From Triparma columacea (lineage: Eukaryota; Sar; Bolidophyceae; Parmales; Triparmaceae): 58,556 bases of DNA. The notes under the pieces were generated by a model. That model saw nothing but the letters and a program-made list of their open reading frames with translations. It was not told where the DNA came from and made no database searches. The translations under genes and the position numbers were made by a program. This document shows positions 1-11,553 of the stretch, one piece after another (the stretch's first letter is position 1; each line of letters begins with the position of its first letter). The DNA is taken from contig BRYA01000546.1 in NCBI GenBank assembly GCA_030267965.1, positions 1 to 58,556 of the forward strand. The letters are read 5' to 3'.

Positions 1-330
1 ACTTTTCTAACCTAACCCACTTTTCTAACCTAACCCACTTTTCTAACCTAACCCACTTTTCTAACCTAAACCACTTTTCTAACCTAACCCATTTTTCTAA
101 CCTAACCCATTTTTCTAACCTAACCCAATTTTCTAACCTAACCCATTTTTCTAACCTAACCAATTTTTCTAACCTAACCCACTTTTCTAACCTAACCCAT
201 TTTTCTAACCTAACCCACTTTTCTAACCTAACCCACTTTTCTAACCTAACCCACTTTTCTAACCTAACCCAATTTTCTAACCTAACCCACTTTTCTAACC
301 TAACCACTTTTCTAACCCTAACCTCTTGCC
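1..330. repeat. 18-bp telomere-like tandem repeat array
   Basis: About 18 head-to-tail copies of the 18-bp unit ACTTTTCTAACCTAACCC, with variants starting ATTTTT or AATTTT and a few one-base slips. The array decays after about position 325. The CTAACCTAACCC part resembles the C-rich strand of a TTAGGG/TTTAGGG telomere, interrupted by an ACTTTT spacer. The C-rich strand reading 5'->3' inward from the left edge is the orientation expected at a left chromosome end, so a subtelomeric origin is likely but not proven. Confidence 0.9.
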
Positions 331-538
331 TAACCTGTGAAAAAGTAACGGTTATCGTATCCCACTTCCTCAATATTCACAAACTACTATAACATTTCCA
401 CAATACATCTACTACACTTCCTTAATACTCACAAACCACTTTAAAACTGCTGCAGTACTCAACATACACCTCACACTCAATAATCAAAATAAATACCAAA
501 TTAAATCGTTCATCCTACAAATGATGCTGCCCTATTAG

Positions 539-3500
539 TCACTCCCCATTATCCTCATCTTCTACCGAAACGACACTGCTTACTTTATATTTCCCACCTC
601 CCAAACCTATAATATCTCCACCATCAGCGCCTCCAACACTTGCTCTCCTAATACTTTTTCTCAAAGCACCTAATAGACCACCCTCAGCTTCAGCGTTGAC
701 ACTTGCTCTCCTAACACTCTCTTTCCTTCTAGCATCTCCTGCTCCTGGAATGTATTCAACTGGCACTCTAGCTCTCACTGCGTCATCGAACCATTCTGGT
801 TTCTCTCTTTCCCAACTCTCCCAATTAGTATTTACCCAAGCTCTCACTTCATCTTCAACTGACTTCCAATGATGCTTTGACCTTTTGAATGTGAAGACTG
901 CTTTGATATTATCTGTGCCCCCTCTGAAACTTTGTACTGTTAAATCTTTGCCCCTTTGCAAACTGTAGAAGGTGCCCAAGTATTTCCTTATAATGCTCAA
1001 AAAAAAAACTACAAAGGAAAATATAGTGAATGGTATAACGAGTCTAACTACTGCCCATGCCAATTTGAGCTTCTCCTTTGCAACATCTTCCCTTTCAGCT
1101 ATAATTATAGCTACTGGAAGACTTCCCATTGTCAATACAAATCCAAACATCCAATACATCCCTCCAACCTCATTAGGATGCCTAAACTGCACAATTGACG
1201 TAAAGTCTGTCACAGCTTTAACCACCACTCTAGCTACAATGCTACTCACTATTTCTGCATTGCCACCTGCAGGAATCCAATACCAAAAGTCTCCTCTCAA
1301 GACCTTAACACACAAGTACAGACTAAGGTCGGCACCAACATAGAGAGAGACCCATCTACCACCAAGTAGCCCTAATACAACTATTGTCATGCACCTTATC
1401 ACAAGCATACCTGCACTGAAGAACATCATTGAGCCAAATATAATATATCTTTTGGTGGGATTTGCAGGCACATAACCATAAAAGTCAGGAACTTGCTCTC
1501 TCTTCACTGGGTCAGTATCATAGTCATAGCTGATAGTTGCTGATGTATATCCTGTTGTCAGCGCTGAAACTGAAAGTGAGACCCAAGCTGCAACTTCAAC
1601 AGCTCGATCATGTGTTGCAATAGCCATAAGTTGAATGATTACTCCAGGTATGGCTTCAGCAAACATTTCTGCAACTTTCATCAACGACATTTCTGTCAAG
1701 GCATCCATTGTTTGTCCAGCCTCTTGCTTTTCACCCATCGCAACTCTATAAGCATCTACAGCAGGTTTAAACCCAATCAAAATAGGAAACCACTCCCTCA
1801 GCACCCTCTTCATTCCCAGTTTCTTATTCTGCAACCAAACCACAAGCATTTGAATCGCAATTGACACTGCCAAACTTGCAAAAGATGCCTTAAAGTACCC
1901 ATACTTCTCATTGCTCAAAAACATGAATGTCACATACAGATCAGTCACCAAATCAGCCATACTTGTAATAGCCCCAACTGTCACTCTTGCTTTTAACCCC
2001 CAAGGAACTTCCTCCAATAGTCTGTAGCTAATTGTCTCAAGCATAGGTCTGAACCATTCATATTCCTCATCAATTTCCTGTAAAGCAGGGAAATTTAAGA
2101 TGAAGGCATCCACTGCAGCAGCTGGCTGTGTATTAATAGCCAAGCTCCTCGCAAGAGACTCTCCAATCTCCCTTCCATCCTTCTCCTGCAGCTCAATTGC
2201 CTTACCCTCTACCTTCCTCAACTTGCACAGCTTATTCTTGACAACAGCGCCAAGCATTGGTGTGACAAATGTGTATTTCTCTACGGTCTGTCTCAAAATA
2301 TAGTTGTTCGCCATAAATAAACTAACCGCTTCCTCCTTTGTCATTCCTTTCTTCCTGAAACTTATTGCAACCAACAGTTGCTCACCCAACAACTTTCCTA
2401 TTTGGTTAGGATCTAAACCTGTATAGTCTTGTGTAGTATCGTTCACAGCATGTGAAGAAACCAATGCACCTCTGTTGTCCAAGCCAACACTAGCTCTCCT
2501 AATACTTGCTCTCAAAGCACCTGCTAGTCCACCCTGAGCTTCAGCGTCAACACTTGCTCTCCTCACACTCTCTCTTCTTCTAGCATCTCCATCTGCTGGA
2601 ATGAACTCCTCTGGGACACTTGCTTTCCTCACATCAGTAAACCAATCTGGCTGTTCTTCTTCCCATTTAGCCCAGTTTAACTCAACCCATTTCTTAATTT
2701 CTCCTTCAATTGAGACCCACTGATGCCTGGAACTTTCAAAGACCTGAATCTTCATTGCATCATTTTCTTGTTCAAGAAAATATGCCATAAAATAGTCCTT
2801 TGATGTTAGTGTGCTCCAGAAGGTATGCCAGTACTTCTTCTCAATGTTCAAAAAGAAGACAGCAAAGCACATGGCAGTTGTTGGTATGAAACTCCTCACA
2901 ATCGATGAAGCAATTTCAATAGCTCTCTCATCAACATAAGGTGAAGCTACATATATTGACACTGGAAGGCTTGCCATTGTCAACAGAAGACCCAACAACC
3001 AATATACTCCCCCAACTTCATTAGGATGTCTAAACTGTGCAATTGAAGTGAAGTCTACAATGACCTTTACCACCACTCTAATTGCAATACTCATCACAAT
3101 CTCTAAGTTACCCCCCAATGGTATAAAGTACCAAAAGTCGCCCCTCAATATCTTAACCAACAAGTACAGACCAAGGTCAGCACAAATGTAAAGAAAGACC
3201 CAACTACCTCCCATCAACCCAAGAAGAACTATTGTTGTACACCTTATTAGAAGCATCCCCGCTGACGAGAGCAACATAGACACAAACACTACTGTTCTCT
3301 TGCTTGCTTTTGCTGGTATATACCCATAAAAGTCTGGTGCATATTCTCTCTTAGCAGGGTCTGTGTCCCAGTCATAACTAACTGTTGCAGAGGCAAAGCC
3401 TGTTGTTATTGCTGACACTGCAACAGAAAGCCATGCTGAAGTTCCAACATCTTTGTCACTTGTTACTATAGCCATAAGTTGGATAATAACACCAGGAATT

Positions 3501-6445
3501 GCCTCAGCAAACATCTCCATAACTTTCATCATTGTCATCTCAAACATTGGGTCCACTGCAGCCCCAACCTCTTGCTTTGCTCCAGTTGCCACTCTGTAAG
3601 CATCAACTGCAGGCTTGTACCCAAGCAAGATTGGAATCCACTCCCGCACCACCCTCTTCATTCCCAACTTCCTGTTTTGTCCCCAAACACAAAACATCTG
3701 AAACCCAATTGACACTGCCAAACTTGCTAAAGAGGCCTTAAAGTACCCATACTTCTTATCTCTCCAAAACTTATGTGTCACATACACATCAGTCAACAAA
3801 TCAACCATGCTTGTGGCAGCACCAACAGTCACCCTTGCCTTTAAGCCTAACTTAGACTTCGTAAATAGATTCATAACAATCTCTTCAAGCATGGGCCTTA
3901 ACCACACTTGTTCATTTATAACCTCCTGCACTTCAGTGAATTGATGTGCCCACTCATCTACAGCATGAGCAGCAGACAAAGTAGTCAACATTGTTGCTGC
4001 CATGGCACTTCCAATCTCCCATCCCCTGGCTTCTTCCTCACTCTTATCTTCTCCCTCAGTTGTTGTTCTCCTTTTAAGGTTGTTCATGACCACAGCATAC
4101 AGCATAGTACTCATGAAACCATGCTGCTCTGTCATCTCTCTCAGTGCCCGATTGGCCACAATGAATTCTCTCACGACCTCTACCTTACTGTCCCCAGAAT
4201 TCCTTTTCTTCAGTCTTGCCATCAGCTGCTCTCCAAACCTCCTCCCATCCTGTTCCCTTGCTTCAGTGCTTTTCAGCAGATTATCAAAGTAGTAAGCAGC
4301 ATCAGTTGCTATGCCCAGGTGATTGATTACACTCTGTTTGCTGGCAGCTTTTTCTAGACCCTCCTGTCTAGTCATCATTTCAACATCTGTCTTCATCTGA
4401 TCTGCCTGGCAAAACTTTGCGACAGTGAAATGCCCTCCTTGGCGAACAATGATTACTAGTGTCTGGTTGTTGACTCTTTGAAGTTCAAGCTGGTAGTCAG
4501 CTTGGCTTTTAAGGTCCCAGAAGAATGCTGCAACTTCCTTGTGGGATGCTCTCACAGTTATTGAAGTCTTCCCCCACCCCACTCCCTTCTCTGCCTTTAT
4601 CAATGTCTGAGCAGACAATGCACCACTGATCTCTTGAGCTCCATCAATTTCGTCAAAGTTGCTTTCAATACCTGGTGCTCCCTCAATTGCAATCTCCTCA
4701 AATGTTTCAATGGTCTGCTGTCTATTAAAGGCATCAGTGTCTCTGCTTCTGTCAAACTTCTTCCTCAAATTTGAGACTTGTGCAAGAAACCTTGGTGCAA
4801 TCTTGTTCGTGATGGAAGAGTAGAAAACACCACCAAGGTCTACATTTGTTGTAAAAGTCACTGATGTTTGTGGCACACCTCCAATAGTGCCAAGTGGCTC
4901 AAATACCCATACTGTGTGTGCCTTTGATAACACATTCGCAGCCTTCACTGGAAAGTTTTTGTGAAGATCGACTGTGTCTTCAACATCAATGATAACTTTG
5001 CCATCATCTTGCTTGCACCAGGTAATTTGACTCCGACTATCACGTGGAGATAAACCAGGGAGACCAAGCTCTCTCGTTGTAATGTAGTAGTTGGTGTGTG
5101 GATTAACTTTGATGACTTTCAAAAAGGTTATTCCATTCTTCTTAGCTTTCTTAACTTTCTCCCTGCTGTCTAGACCAACTATTTCATTTGCTGCACACTC
5201 CTGCACACTAGCATCTACTACAGTAGTGGCGACACCAGTCCCACTGCTCGCCCCATCAACATAAACTAGCTTCATCTTGACCCTCTCATCAGGACTCTTC
5301 AAATCATCAAAATTCCTCCCCTTCTTGCACTTCTCGTAGAACTCCATCCCTTTCCTGATTGCCACCTCCTCCTCCTCTGTATAATCTTGAGGCTCATTCT
5401 TTATGATATTTGCAAGGTATTCCAGCGCAGCCCTGTCAATCTTGTCATCACTCAGGTGAAACTTCTTCCGCAATTCAATCATGTTGCTTGCATACCCGGT
5501 TGACAAGCGATTCATGACAAAACTGGGCACAGAGCCCTTGATGTCCACCTTGGAAGCAAATATGACTCTAGTCTCGGGAACACCACCAGTGGTTGTGAGA
5601 GCCTCAAACATCAAGGTAGTTGTTGCTGATGCAAGAACAGTTCCAGAGCTCAATGGAAATTCTTCATCAAGCAAGTTGGTGTCCTTGTACACGGTCCAAC
5701 AGACCTTGTCTCCTTCCTCCTTTTGCCAGCAAATAAAGCTTCTCCACTCCCTATCAGAAAGCCCTCGTACCCCAAGACTCCTCCTGTTTAAATAAAGCTG
5801 TGAGTGGCCATTCAATTTCTTTGTTTCGATTGCCTTGTACTTCTTCCCAAGTTTTGCCTGCCTCTGCCTTGAATCCTTAATAAACTCGTATGCCACACAT
5901 TCTGCAAGTGAAGCATCGACAACAGCCTCACATATCCCAATGCCTTGAGATTCCCCCTCAAGATGGACAAACTTCATCTTCACCCTGGGTTCTGGACTCT
6001 TCACATTCTTGAATTTCTTGCTTGCCATGCACTTCCTATAGAACTCCTTGCCATCCCTCATCACTGCTTCCTCCTCTTCGCTATAATCCTGCGGCTCATT
6101 CCTAATAATATTGGCAAGAGCCTCCAGCGCGGCTTGGTCAATCTCCTCATCAGTCTGTCTGGTGTCGCAGACACTGATGGGGGGCAGTTCCCTCTTCTCA
6201 TCTTCTTCGTCCACCAGATTTTCGGCGCTGTCAAGCTCGTCGGTGGGATCGTGGACGCGAGTAACGCGTCCCTTCTCCATATCATTGTCATCAATTGAGG
6301 CAACAATGTCTTCAGCAGCACCAACAGTCTCCTCATTTACTTCGCTCTTGACGTCGACAAATTTTGCTTGGTCGGTGGTGCCCCTCTTGACATCGGTCGC
6401 GGCGACGTGCTCGTCCTCCAGCTTGGGGCTCGCTGCAGTGCTCAT
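539..6445 (-). CDS. Giant intronless multi-pass membrane protein with START-like modules and a duplicated membrane domain
   Basis: Single open frame of 1968 aa from the ATG at 6445; an in-frame ATG 14 codons upstream (6487) is also possible. About the first 100 residues are acidic and probably disordered. Two homologous modules of roughly 230 aa follow (near residues 100-330 and 330-560), each starting with a conserved helix (ANIIRNEPQDY / ANIIKNEPQDY) and ending in a lipid-binding START-like fold (for example GSVPSFVMNRL). A third, shorter START-like stretch follows near 610-690. The C-terminal two thirds are two tandem copies of a domain of about 600 aa with several hydrophobic helices, sharing GLKARVTVGA, EMFAEAIPGVIIQLMAI and FRHPNEVGG. 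Each copy ends in a basic tail with repeated RRASV, a PKA-like phosphosite. The helix containing EAIPGVIIQ is weakly reminiscent of XK-related scramblases; that link is inference. A role in lipid sensing or transfer at a membrane is plausible. No intron is needed, unlike most neighbours. Confidence 0.85.
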   Translation of the reverse strand: MSTAASPKLEDEHVAATDVKRGTTDQAKFVDVKSEVNEETVGAAEDIVASIDDNDMEKGRVTRVHDPTDELDSAENLVDEEDEKRELPPISVCDTRQTDEEIDQAALEALANIIRNEPQDYSEEEEAVMRDGKEFYRKCMASKKFKNVKSPEPRVKMKFVHLEGESQGIGICEAVVDASLAECVAYEFIKDSRQRQAKLGKKYKAIETKKLNGHSQLYLNRRSLGVRGLSDREWRSFICWQKEEGDKVCWTVYKDTNLLDEEFPLSSGTVLASATTTLMFEALTTTGGVPETRVIFASKVDIKGSVPSFVMNRLSTGYASNMIELRKKFHLSDDKIDRAALEYLANIIKNEPQDYTEEEEVAIRKGMEFYEKCKKGRNFDDLKSPDERVKMKLVYVDGASSGTGVATTVVDASVQECAANEIVGLDSREKVKKAKKNGITFLKVIKVNPHTNYYITTRELGLPGLSPRDSRSQITWCKQDDGKVIIDVEDTVDLHKNFPVKAANVLSKAHTVWVFEPLGTIGGVPQTSVTFTTNVDLGGVFYSSITNKIAPRFLAQVSNLRKKFDRSRDTDAFNRQQTIETFEEIAIEGAPGIESNFDEIDGAQEISGALSAQTLIKAEKGVGWGKTSITVRASHKEVAAFFWDLKSQADYQLELQRVNNQTLVIIVRQGGHFTVAKFCQADQMKTDVEMMTRQEGLEKAASKQSVINHLGIATDAAYYFDNLLKSTEAREQDGRRFGEQLMARLKKRNSGDSKVEVVREFIVANRALREMTEQHGFMSTMLYAVVMNNLKRRTTTEGEDKSEEEARGWEIGSAMAATMLTTLSAAHAVDEWAHQFTEVQEVINEQVWLRPMLEEIVMNLFTKSKLGLKARVTVGAATSMVDLLTDVYVTHKFWRDKKYGYFKASLASLAVSIGFQMFCVWGQNRKLGMKRVVREWIPILLGYKPAVDAYRVATGAKQEVGAAVDPMFEMTMMKVMEMFAEAIPGVIIQLMAIVTSDKDVGTSAWLSVAVSAITTGFASATVSYDWDTDPAKREYAPDFYGYIPAKASKRTVVFVSMLLSSAGMLLIRCTTIVLLGLMGGSWVFLYICADLGLYLLVKILRGDFWYFIPLGGNLEIVMSIAIRVVVKVIVDFTSIAQFRHPNEVGGVYWLLGLLLTMASLPVSIYVASPYVDERAIEIASSIVRSFIPTTAMCFAVFFLNIEKKYWHTFWSTLTSKDYFMAYFLEQENDAMKIQVFESSRHQWVSIEGEIKKWVELNWAKWEEEQPDWFTDVRKASVPEEFIPADGDARRRESVRRASVDAEAQGGLAGALRASIRRASVGLDNRGALVSSHAVNDTTQDYTGLDPNQIGKLLGEQLLVAISFRKKGMTKEEAVSLFMANNYILRQTVEKYTFVTPMLGAVVKNKLCKLRKVEGKAIELQEKDGREIGESLARSLAINTQPAAAVDAFILNFPALQEIDEEYEWFRPMLETISYRLLEEVPWGLKARVTVGAITSMADLVTDLYVTFMFLSNEKYGYFKASFASLAVSIAIQMLVVWLQNKKLGMKRVLREWFPILIGFKPAVDAYRVAMGEKQEAGQTMDALTEMSLMKVAEMFAEAIPGVIIQLMAIATHDRAVEVAAWVSLSVSALTTGYTSATISYDYDTDPVKREQVPDFYGYVPANPTKRYIIFGSMMFFSAGMLVIRCMTIVVLGLLGGRWVSLYVGADLSLYLCVKVLRGDFWYWIPAGGNAEIVSSIVARVVVKAVTDFTSIVQFRHPNEVGGMYWMFGFVLTMGSLPVAIIIAEREDVAKEKLKLAWAVVRLVIPFTIFSFVVFFLSIIRKYLGTFYSLQRGKDLTVQSFRGGTDNIKAVFTFKRSKHHWKSVEDEVRAWVNTNWESWEREKPEWFDDAVRARVPVEYIPGAGDARRKESVRRASVNAEAEGGLLGALRKSIRRASVGGADGGDIIGLGGGKYKVSSVVSVEDEDNGE

Positions 6446-7626
6446 TTTTACACTAAAACTGGCTTTCTTGGTATCTAACGCGTGCAAGGGCGGATAACTA
6501 GGTGCGGTGAGCTAAGTGAAAAGTAAGTCGAGCTTCGTATGCTATTTACGACCAGTTCCAAGAAATTGCCAACAAGTCCCCCTTTTTGCCCCAACAGTCT
6601 TGCCATCTGCTGTGTTCTTCCACCATTGATCTCCCCAATGAAAAGGTTTGCGGAGGCGTCGAAGCATCACTTTCTCGACATATTACCCCCCCCCCCCCCT
6701 CTGCCTCACTTACCTTGACGAATATGCTGTCCGCAAGCTTAGGTTTGAGCCTTGAGCAGGAGGGCTCACGGCAGGATGGAAATAATGTGGTTGTTGAACA
6801 GCGGGGGGATCAAATATGCAACAAAACTTTGGAGGGTGTCGTAGAAGAATGGAAAAGTTGAGTTACGGGGTGCGAGAGGTCCTAATGGGGGAGATCACCA
6901 AAACCAGTAAAGCAGTTGCGGCGAGGGGGGAGTGTTTGTGGGAGGCCTAGGGGAAGTTTTGCTTCAACGAGAAAGGTTTTGCGTCGAGTTCGATGTCGAG
7001 AAGAGCTGAGGTGCTCTTAATTTGGTGTTAGGTAGTCGTACACTAGATTAATTTTGTGGTTAAGGATGTGCACTTGCAAATCGAAAATCGGAAAAATTGA
7101 ATTGTCTATTTTATACCTACGAAATATATATTATTCTTAACAATCACAGTTATAAAATAATTTAGTATATATGATAATATGTAACTTGTTTTGATATCTC
7201 AATAATATAATTTTATTAATGTCTCAAGTGTAACTTAATATATGCAATCATCATTAGTGTATTGTATTTTGAATATTTTGGTATGTTTCTATTACCTAAA
7301 TAAATATTTGAAATTCTTCAGGTGTGCAATATTTTGCTATATGGATTGTTGTACATTTTGAAATCAATTGATCAAATTTGATACAAACTTCAAGATATTT
7401 TGGTAACAACAAAGAATTTAGAAGACTTTTGAAAAATGTTGCGAGAGACAAATAAGAAAAAAGGAAAGCGCCGCGAGTAGTTTAGTCGTCGGCTCTACTA
7501 CTTCTCGTTTATTCGTCTTTTATTTTGTATACCTTTGAATCGCCGATAACGACCTCACTCTGTCCTTAACCTCTCATTCGGATCTCACCTTCTCCAAAGC
7601 GACCTAGACAAAAATCTACCAATCGA
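6446..7626. other. Intergenic region between divergent genes
   Basis: About 1.2 kb separating the divergent START/membrane gene and the lipase gene. It holds a C homopolymer near 6690-6702, a GC-richer part to about 7040 and a markedly AT-rich part at about 7060-7440. No convincing coding, tRNA or rRNA signal was seen. It presumably contains both promoters. Confidence 0.6.
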
Positions 7627-10600
7627 ATGTCTCGTACGTCTTCCTCGGGTCCCCGGCTTCGATTCTTTACGGCGGACGATGCCCTTGAAATAGATCACGC
7701 GTCTTCTTCCACAATCACTGCAAATCTGTTATCTTCCCCGATCTCCCAAGAGAGATTGCCTCCCTTTAGTAGGAAGAGGCGGCGTCGTCCCAGCATCGTG
7801 AATTCTCTGGAGAGCGATGACTGCAACCGGGCCAGGTCTGTTATCAAGCTCGAGCACCTCGGTGAACGGGGGGGGAAGTTGATTTGCCTCATCCAGTTTG
7901 TTGCGTTTTTAATCAGCATCTCCCTCATTAGCGTGGGGTACTACTTTTCGGAGCGTAGCTTGGCGATGGAGGGGGACAGGACCGGCCAGAAATGTGATGA
8001 GTTTTACACACCCGCCTCCTCCTTCTCCTCTTCCTACTCGTCTACTCAACCTCCCCTTCTCTCATCTTGCATGACAATCATATCTGGGGAAGATGACTCT
8101 TCTGTGTCGACATTCTCCTCAACGATGACTAACTTGGGGTCGGTGCTTGGTCGAATTGACCTCCACGTAGCCTTCCCCAACGGAACCTCCTACGGTATTG
8201 ATGACTCAACGACATATGCCCCTAATGATGGGACAACAATCATGCTCAATTATGACCTAGTGCTTGCTGGTTGTGGGAAGAAGCCTTCCACAAAGTGCGA
8301 GGAGGAGGACTGGCTGAAAGTACTCGAGATTACCGACGCGACGACCTTCGTGAATGAGGGGGAGGACAGTTTAGGGTACTCCTATGACCATTCCAGGTTC
8401 TTTAGCGTGTTCCAGAATCAAGAGAACATAATAAACCACGGCTGGGTTTCGTCGTATAAACTCCAGGTAACCCTCTACAACAACACGAAACTACTGTCCC
8501 CGGATACTAATCAGCTCTTCTTCATCTTTGGTTATGACGACATACAGACGCTAACCTTTGAGAAGGCGTTGAGGGTAGTTTTCTTCGTCTTGAACTTATC
8601 CGTTCTACTGTACTGGCTTTACAAGAACAACGTGTCGCCTTCCACGAGAAGTGACTTTAAGATGTGGGTAGAGGAAAAGAAATGGATAACCTTCCTTCTC
8701 GTTGGAACGGTAAGTGGCGAAGCAACATACACCAAGAATTTATTAAGCACTAAACGCGACGTTTTCCCACTCGTCGCTACGCAGGTCCTCTTTCAGAACC
8801 CAATTCTCATCATCGCTCAATTCAACGAAGCCCCATCTCTGGGTCTCGCGTTGGCTACCAAGTGCAATCAACTGTTCGCGTTCGGGGTCCTCAGTTGGGT
8901 CTTCCTGCTCTTCTCTGACGGCATGGCCTTCCACTCCAAGACTCCCTTCCAGTTTTACTTCCCAAAGACCCTTCTCATCCTGGTTTACCTCTGCGCTACC
9001 CTGTCATTCGAGCTCCTCTCCGCTCCCATCTTTGTTTCGACCAAGTCCCGCTCCCCCCTCTTATCCACGTACAACTGGAGCAAGGATCTTAGGTGAGTGC
9101 GGTCGACCACGCAAGCCATTATTGCAACCAGCTCTCACCTGGCTTATCGCTCCCTCCCATTTGCCCCCTCTCCCCCCCACTTAGGCTCGCGGATTTCTAC
9201 CTTGGCCTGGTCATCCTCATCCTCAGCTTAATCATGGGAATCTCTTTCGTCCTGAACACCCGGGAGGTGAGAAAAGAGGAAGCAATTAGGACGGCGACTT
9301 GTAGGACGAAGCTAAGCACTAACCTTCCCCACCCCCCCCACTCCCCCAGACGATCCGTACCCTCAACAAGCTGCCCTACATTGAGTATCGCTATCAGCAT
9401 CTATCTTATCGCTTTTACTTTGTTCATTCCCTCTCAATTTTCTTCTACTCGCTGGCTTCGTACGGCTTGACGCTCTGGCGGGTGTTTCTGGACATTAGCG
9501 ACAGCGACATTTATTCCGTGAACTTTCAGGAAGAGGTGAGGATGTTTGTGGAGGACAATCCACGTCGAAGCTAGCCCCCACTAACCTGCGCCATACTCTC
9601 AGTTTAACATTCTGCTCAGGACGACGACGTCGAGCTTTGGGCAGCAGCTCTTCCTTGCGGTTTACGTGTACGTGATCGCGTACCTCTTCCTCCCTCCCTC
9701 CAAGAAGTCCTTCATGCAGTCCCTCCTCCTCAAGAGCTTCTCTAAGTGCGAGGAGCCCACACCCAACGACTCAGTATTTTGCTTAGAAACCGCCTGTTGG
9801 TTGCTCGAGTGCGCGTGGCAGAGCTACTACGACCCCCCCGGCTCCTCCACTGTCGGTGGGTGGGGTGACATGGATATGGAGCAGCACGGTCTCACGGTCG
9901 TGGATCAGATCCACAACGAGAAGAACGAGACGCACGTAGTAGTAGCCCGCGACAACCGCCGCAACCGCATCGTGGTGTCCTTCCGGGGAACTTCTTGCCA
10001 GAAGCACTGGTCAACCAACCTCAACTACAGCATGAGGAGGTTCAATTTTGACGCCCTCACCATCCCCGACGCAGTGCAGAAACTGCTGAGCGACGAGTTG
10101 GTGAGGGTGGCTAACACGACTTCAAGCCCTGATTTCAATGACCCTGCCATATTTCGTTCCAAGGTAGACACGGAGACTCATTTGGGTTTCGACGACCTCA
10201 AGGTGAGGAAGGAGCACGTGGGAGCGCGATGAGATCATGACGAGATCATGCTTACGTTCCTAAACTGACCCACCCTCCCCTGTTTCCCAGAATACGCTCT
10301 TGAGGCCATCCCCCCCCCCCCCCCGAAACCCCATTTCCCGTAACCTCTTAACCCTGAACCAGAACCTCGATTCCGCCACCAGCAACCTCCACAGCATCAT
10401 CGGCGACCTCCAGTCCACCGTCCTCTCCAATATAGGTGGTTCCGTCCACGGTGGTTTCATGGACGCTTACCTTTCCATCCGCATTGATCTCCTGACCTCG
10501 TTGACAAACTCTCTCCTGTCAAATCCCGCAGACGTTTACGTGACCGGTCACTCCCTCGGCGGTGCCCTCGCCAGTATCGCCGCATACGACCTGTCCCTCA

Positions 10601-11392
10601 ATTACCTCCCCCTCCTCCGCCCTTACTTGGAGGCGAGGTGGACAGCGGAGATAAAGGAAATGGGATCGGGATGGATAGACTTCTACTCAGGCCGCCTAAA
10701 GCGGCCCCCCAGGCTCTCCCTCTACACGTTCGGTTCCCCCCGTTGCTTCTCCCGTGTCCACGCCCGCCGTTTCTCCGAGTTGGTCCGTTCAAACTTCAGG
10801 GTAATCTGCGACGGTGACGTAGTGACTGCGTTCCCCAAGTACGCAGGTGGGAGGGGGGCGGCCTACAAGCACGCGGGGACGGGGGCGGTGGTGGATGGGA
10901 AGGGTAAGGGGCACCTGATAATTAGCCCGAGCTTCGTGGAGAAGAACTTTCAGATGGCGAATAGGACGCAGCTCAAGATGCACGGAATGCAGTGCTACAG
11001 GCTAGGGCTATGGGGGGCTATTGGACAGGTGAGGAGGTGGGGGGTGGGAGTTGGGAGGAGCAGGCGGGGGGGCGGTAGGAATAGGCGTGGGGTTTCTTCT
11101 GACATTCTTTTGCTAACTCCGTCACTCAATACAACAGACTACGGAGGAGCGCTGTCAGGCACTTGCGCAGTCCGGTCTCTCTCCAAGTGTGATACTTAAG
11201 TACCTCGCCATGAAGAGTCCAATCGACGGTTTCGACGTTGACGAGTACTACGAGGGCGACGAGGGCTATGAGGGTGACGAGGGCTACGGCGGGGCGAAGG
11301 GGGGCGCGAAGGAGCACGCAAACTCCTTCACTGCCATGGAGGAGTTTCTAGATGCAAACACGAGCGTGAGCTCAATGTCAGAGATTGTTTAA
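7627..11392 (+). CDS. Wntless/GOLD-like 8-TM protein fused to class 3 lipase
   Basis: Seven exons keep one frame: 7627-8709, 8785-9092, 9185-9266, 9350-9535, 9603-10202, 10291-11028 and 11138-11392, giving 1083 aa. All introns are GT-AG (67-109 bp); the first is 75 bp, a multiple of three, and easily missed. TM1 lies near residues 80-105, followed by a non-membrane region of about 200 aa resembling a GOLD-like lumenal domain. Seven more helices follow, including WITFLLVG joined to VLFQNPIL across intron 1, a pattern typical of the Wntless/TMEM181 membrane domain. The C-terminal half is a class 3 (alpha/beta) lipase: RIVVSFRGTS precedes the nucleophile elbow GHSLGG, with Ser near residue 841, and FGSPR and a DVV acid region come later. 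The likely role is membrane-tethered acylglycerol or phospholipid hydrolysis. A 15-C run (10310-10324) is coding and could vary. The tail is acidic and glycine-rich. Confidence 0.85.
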
Positions 11393-11553
11393 TTTAGTGT
11401 GTTGTTGTGTGTTAAGTGTGTGAACTTTAAAGACCTTATTCTCAAATTACTTCAGCGCGGACCAGGTGCTTCCTCCAAAAATCATTTCTGTTACTGGAAG
11501 CATTCAACAAAGCTACACTTATTGGGCCGATCATATCGGTGTTCAGCGAGAAT

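Noticed and set aside
6488..7626. Search for tRNA, rRNA or snRNA genes in the larger intergenic gaps
   Set aside because: No paired tRNA A/B box or conserved rRNA segment was recognised by eye; absence is not proven without a covariance search.
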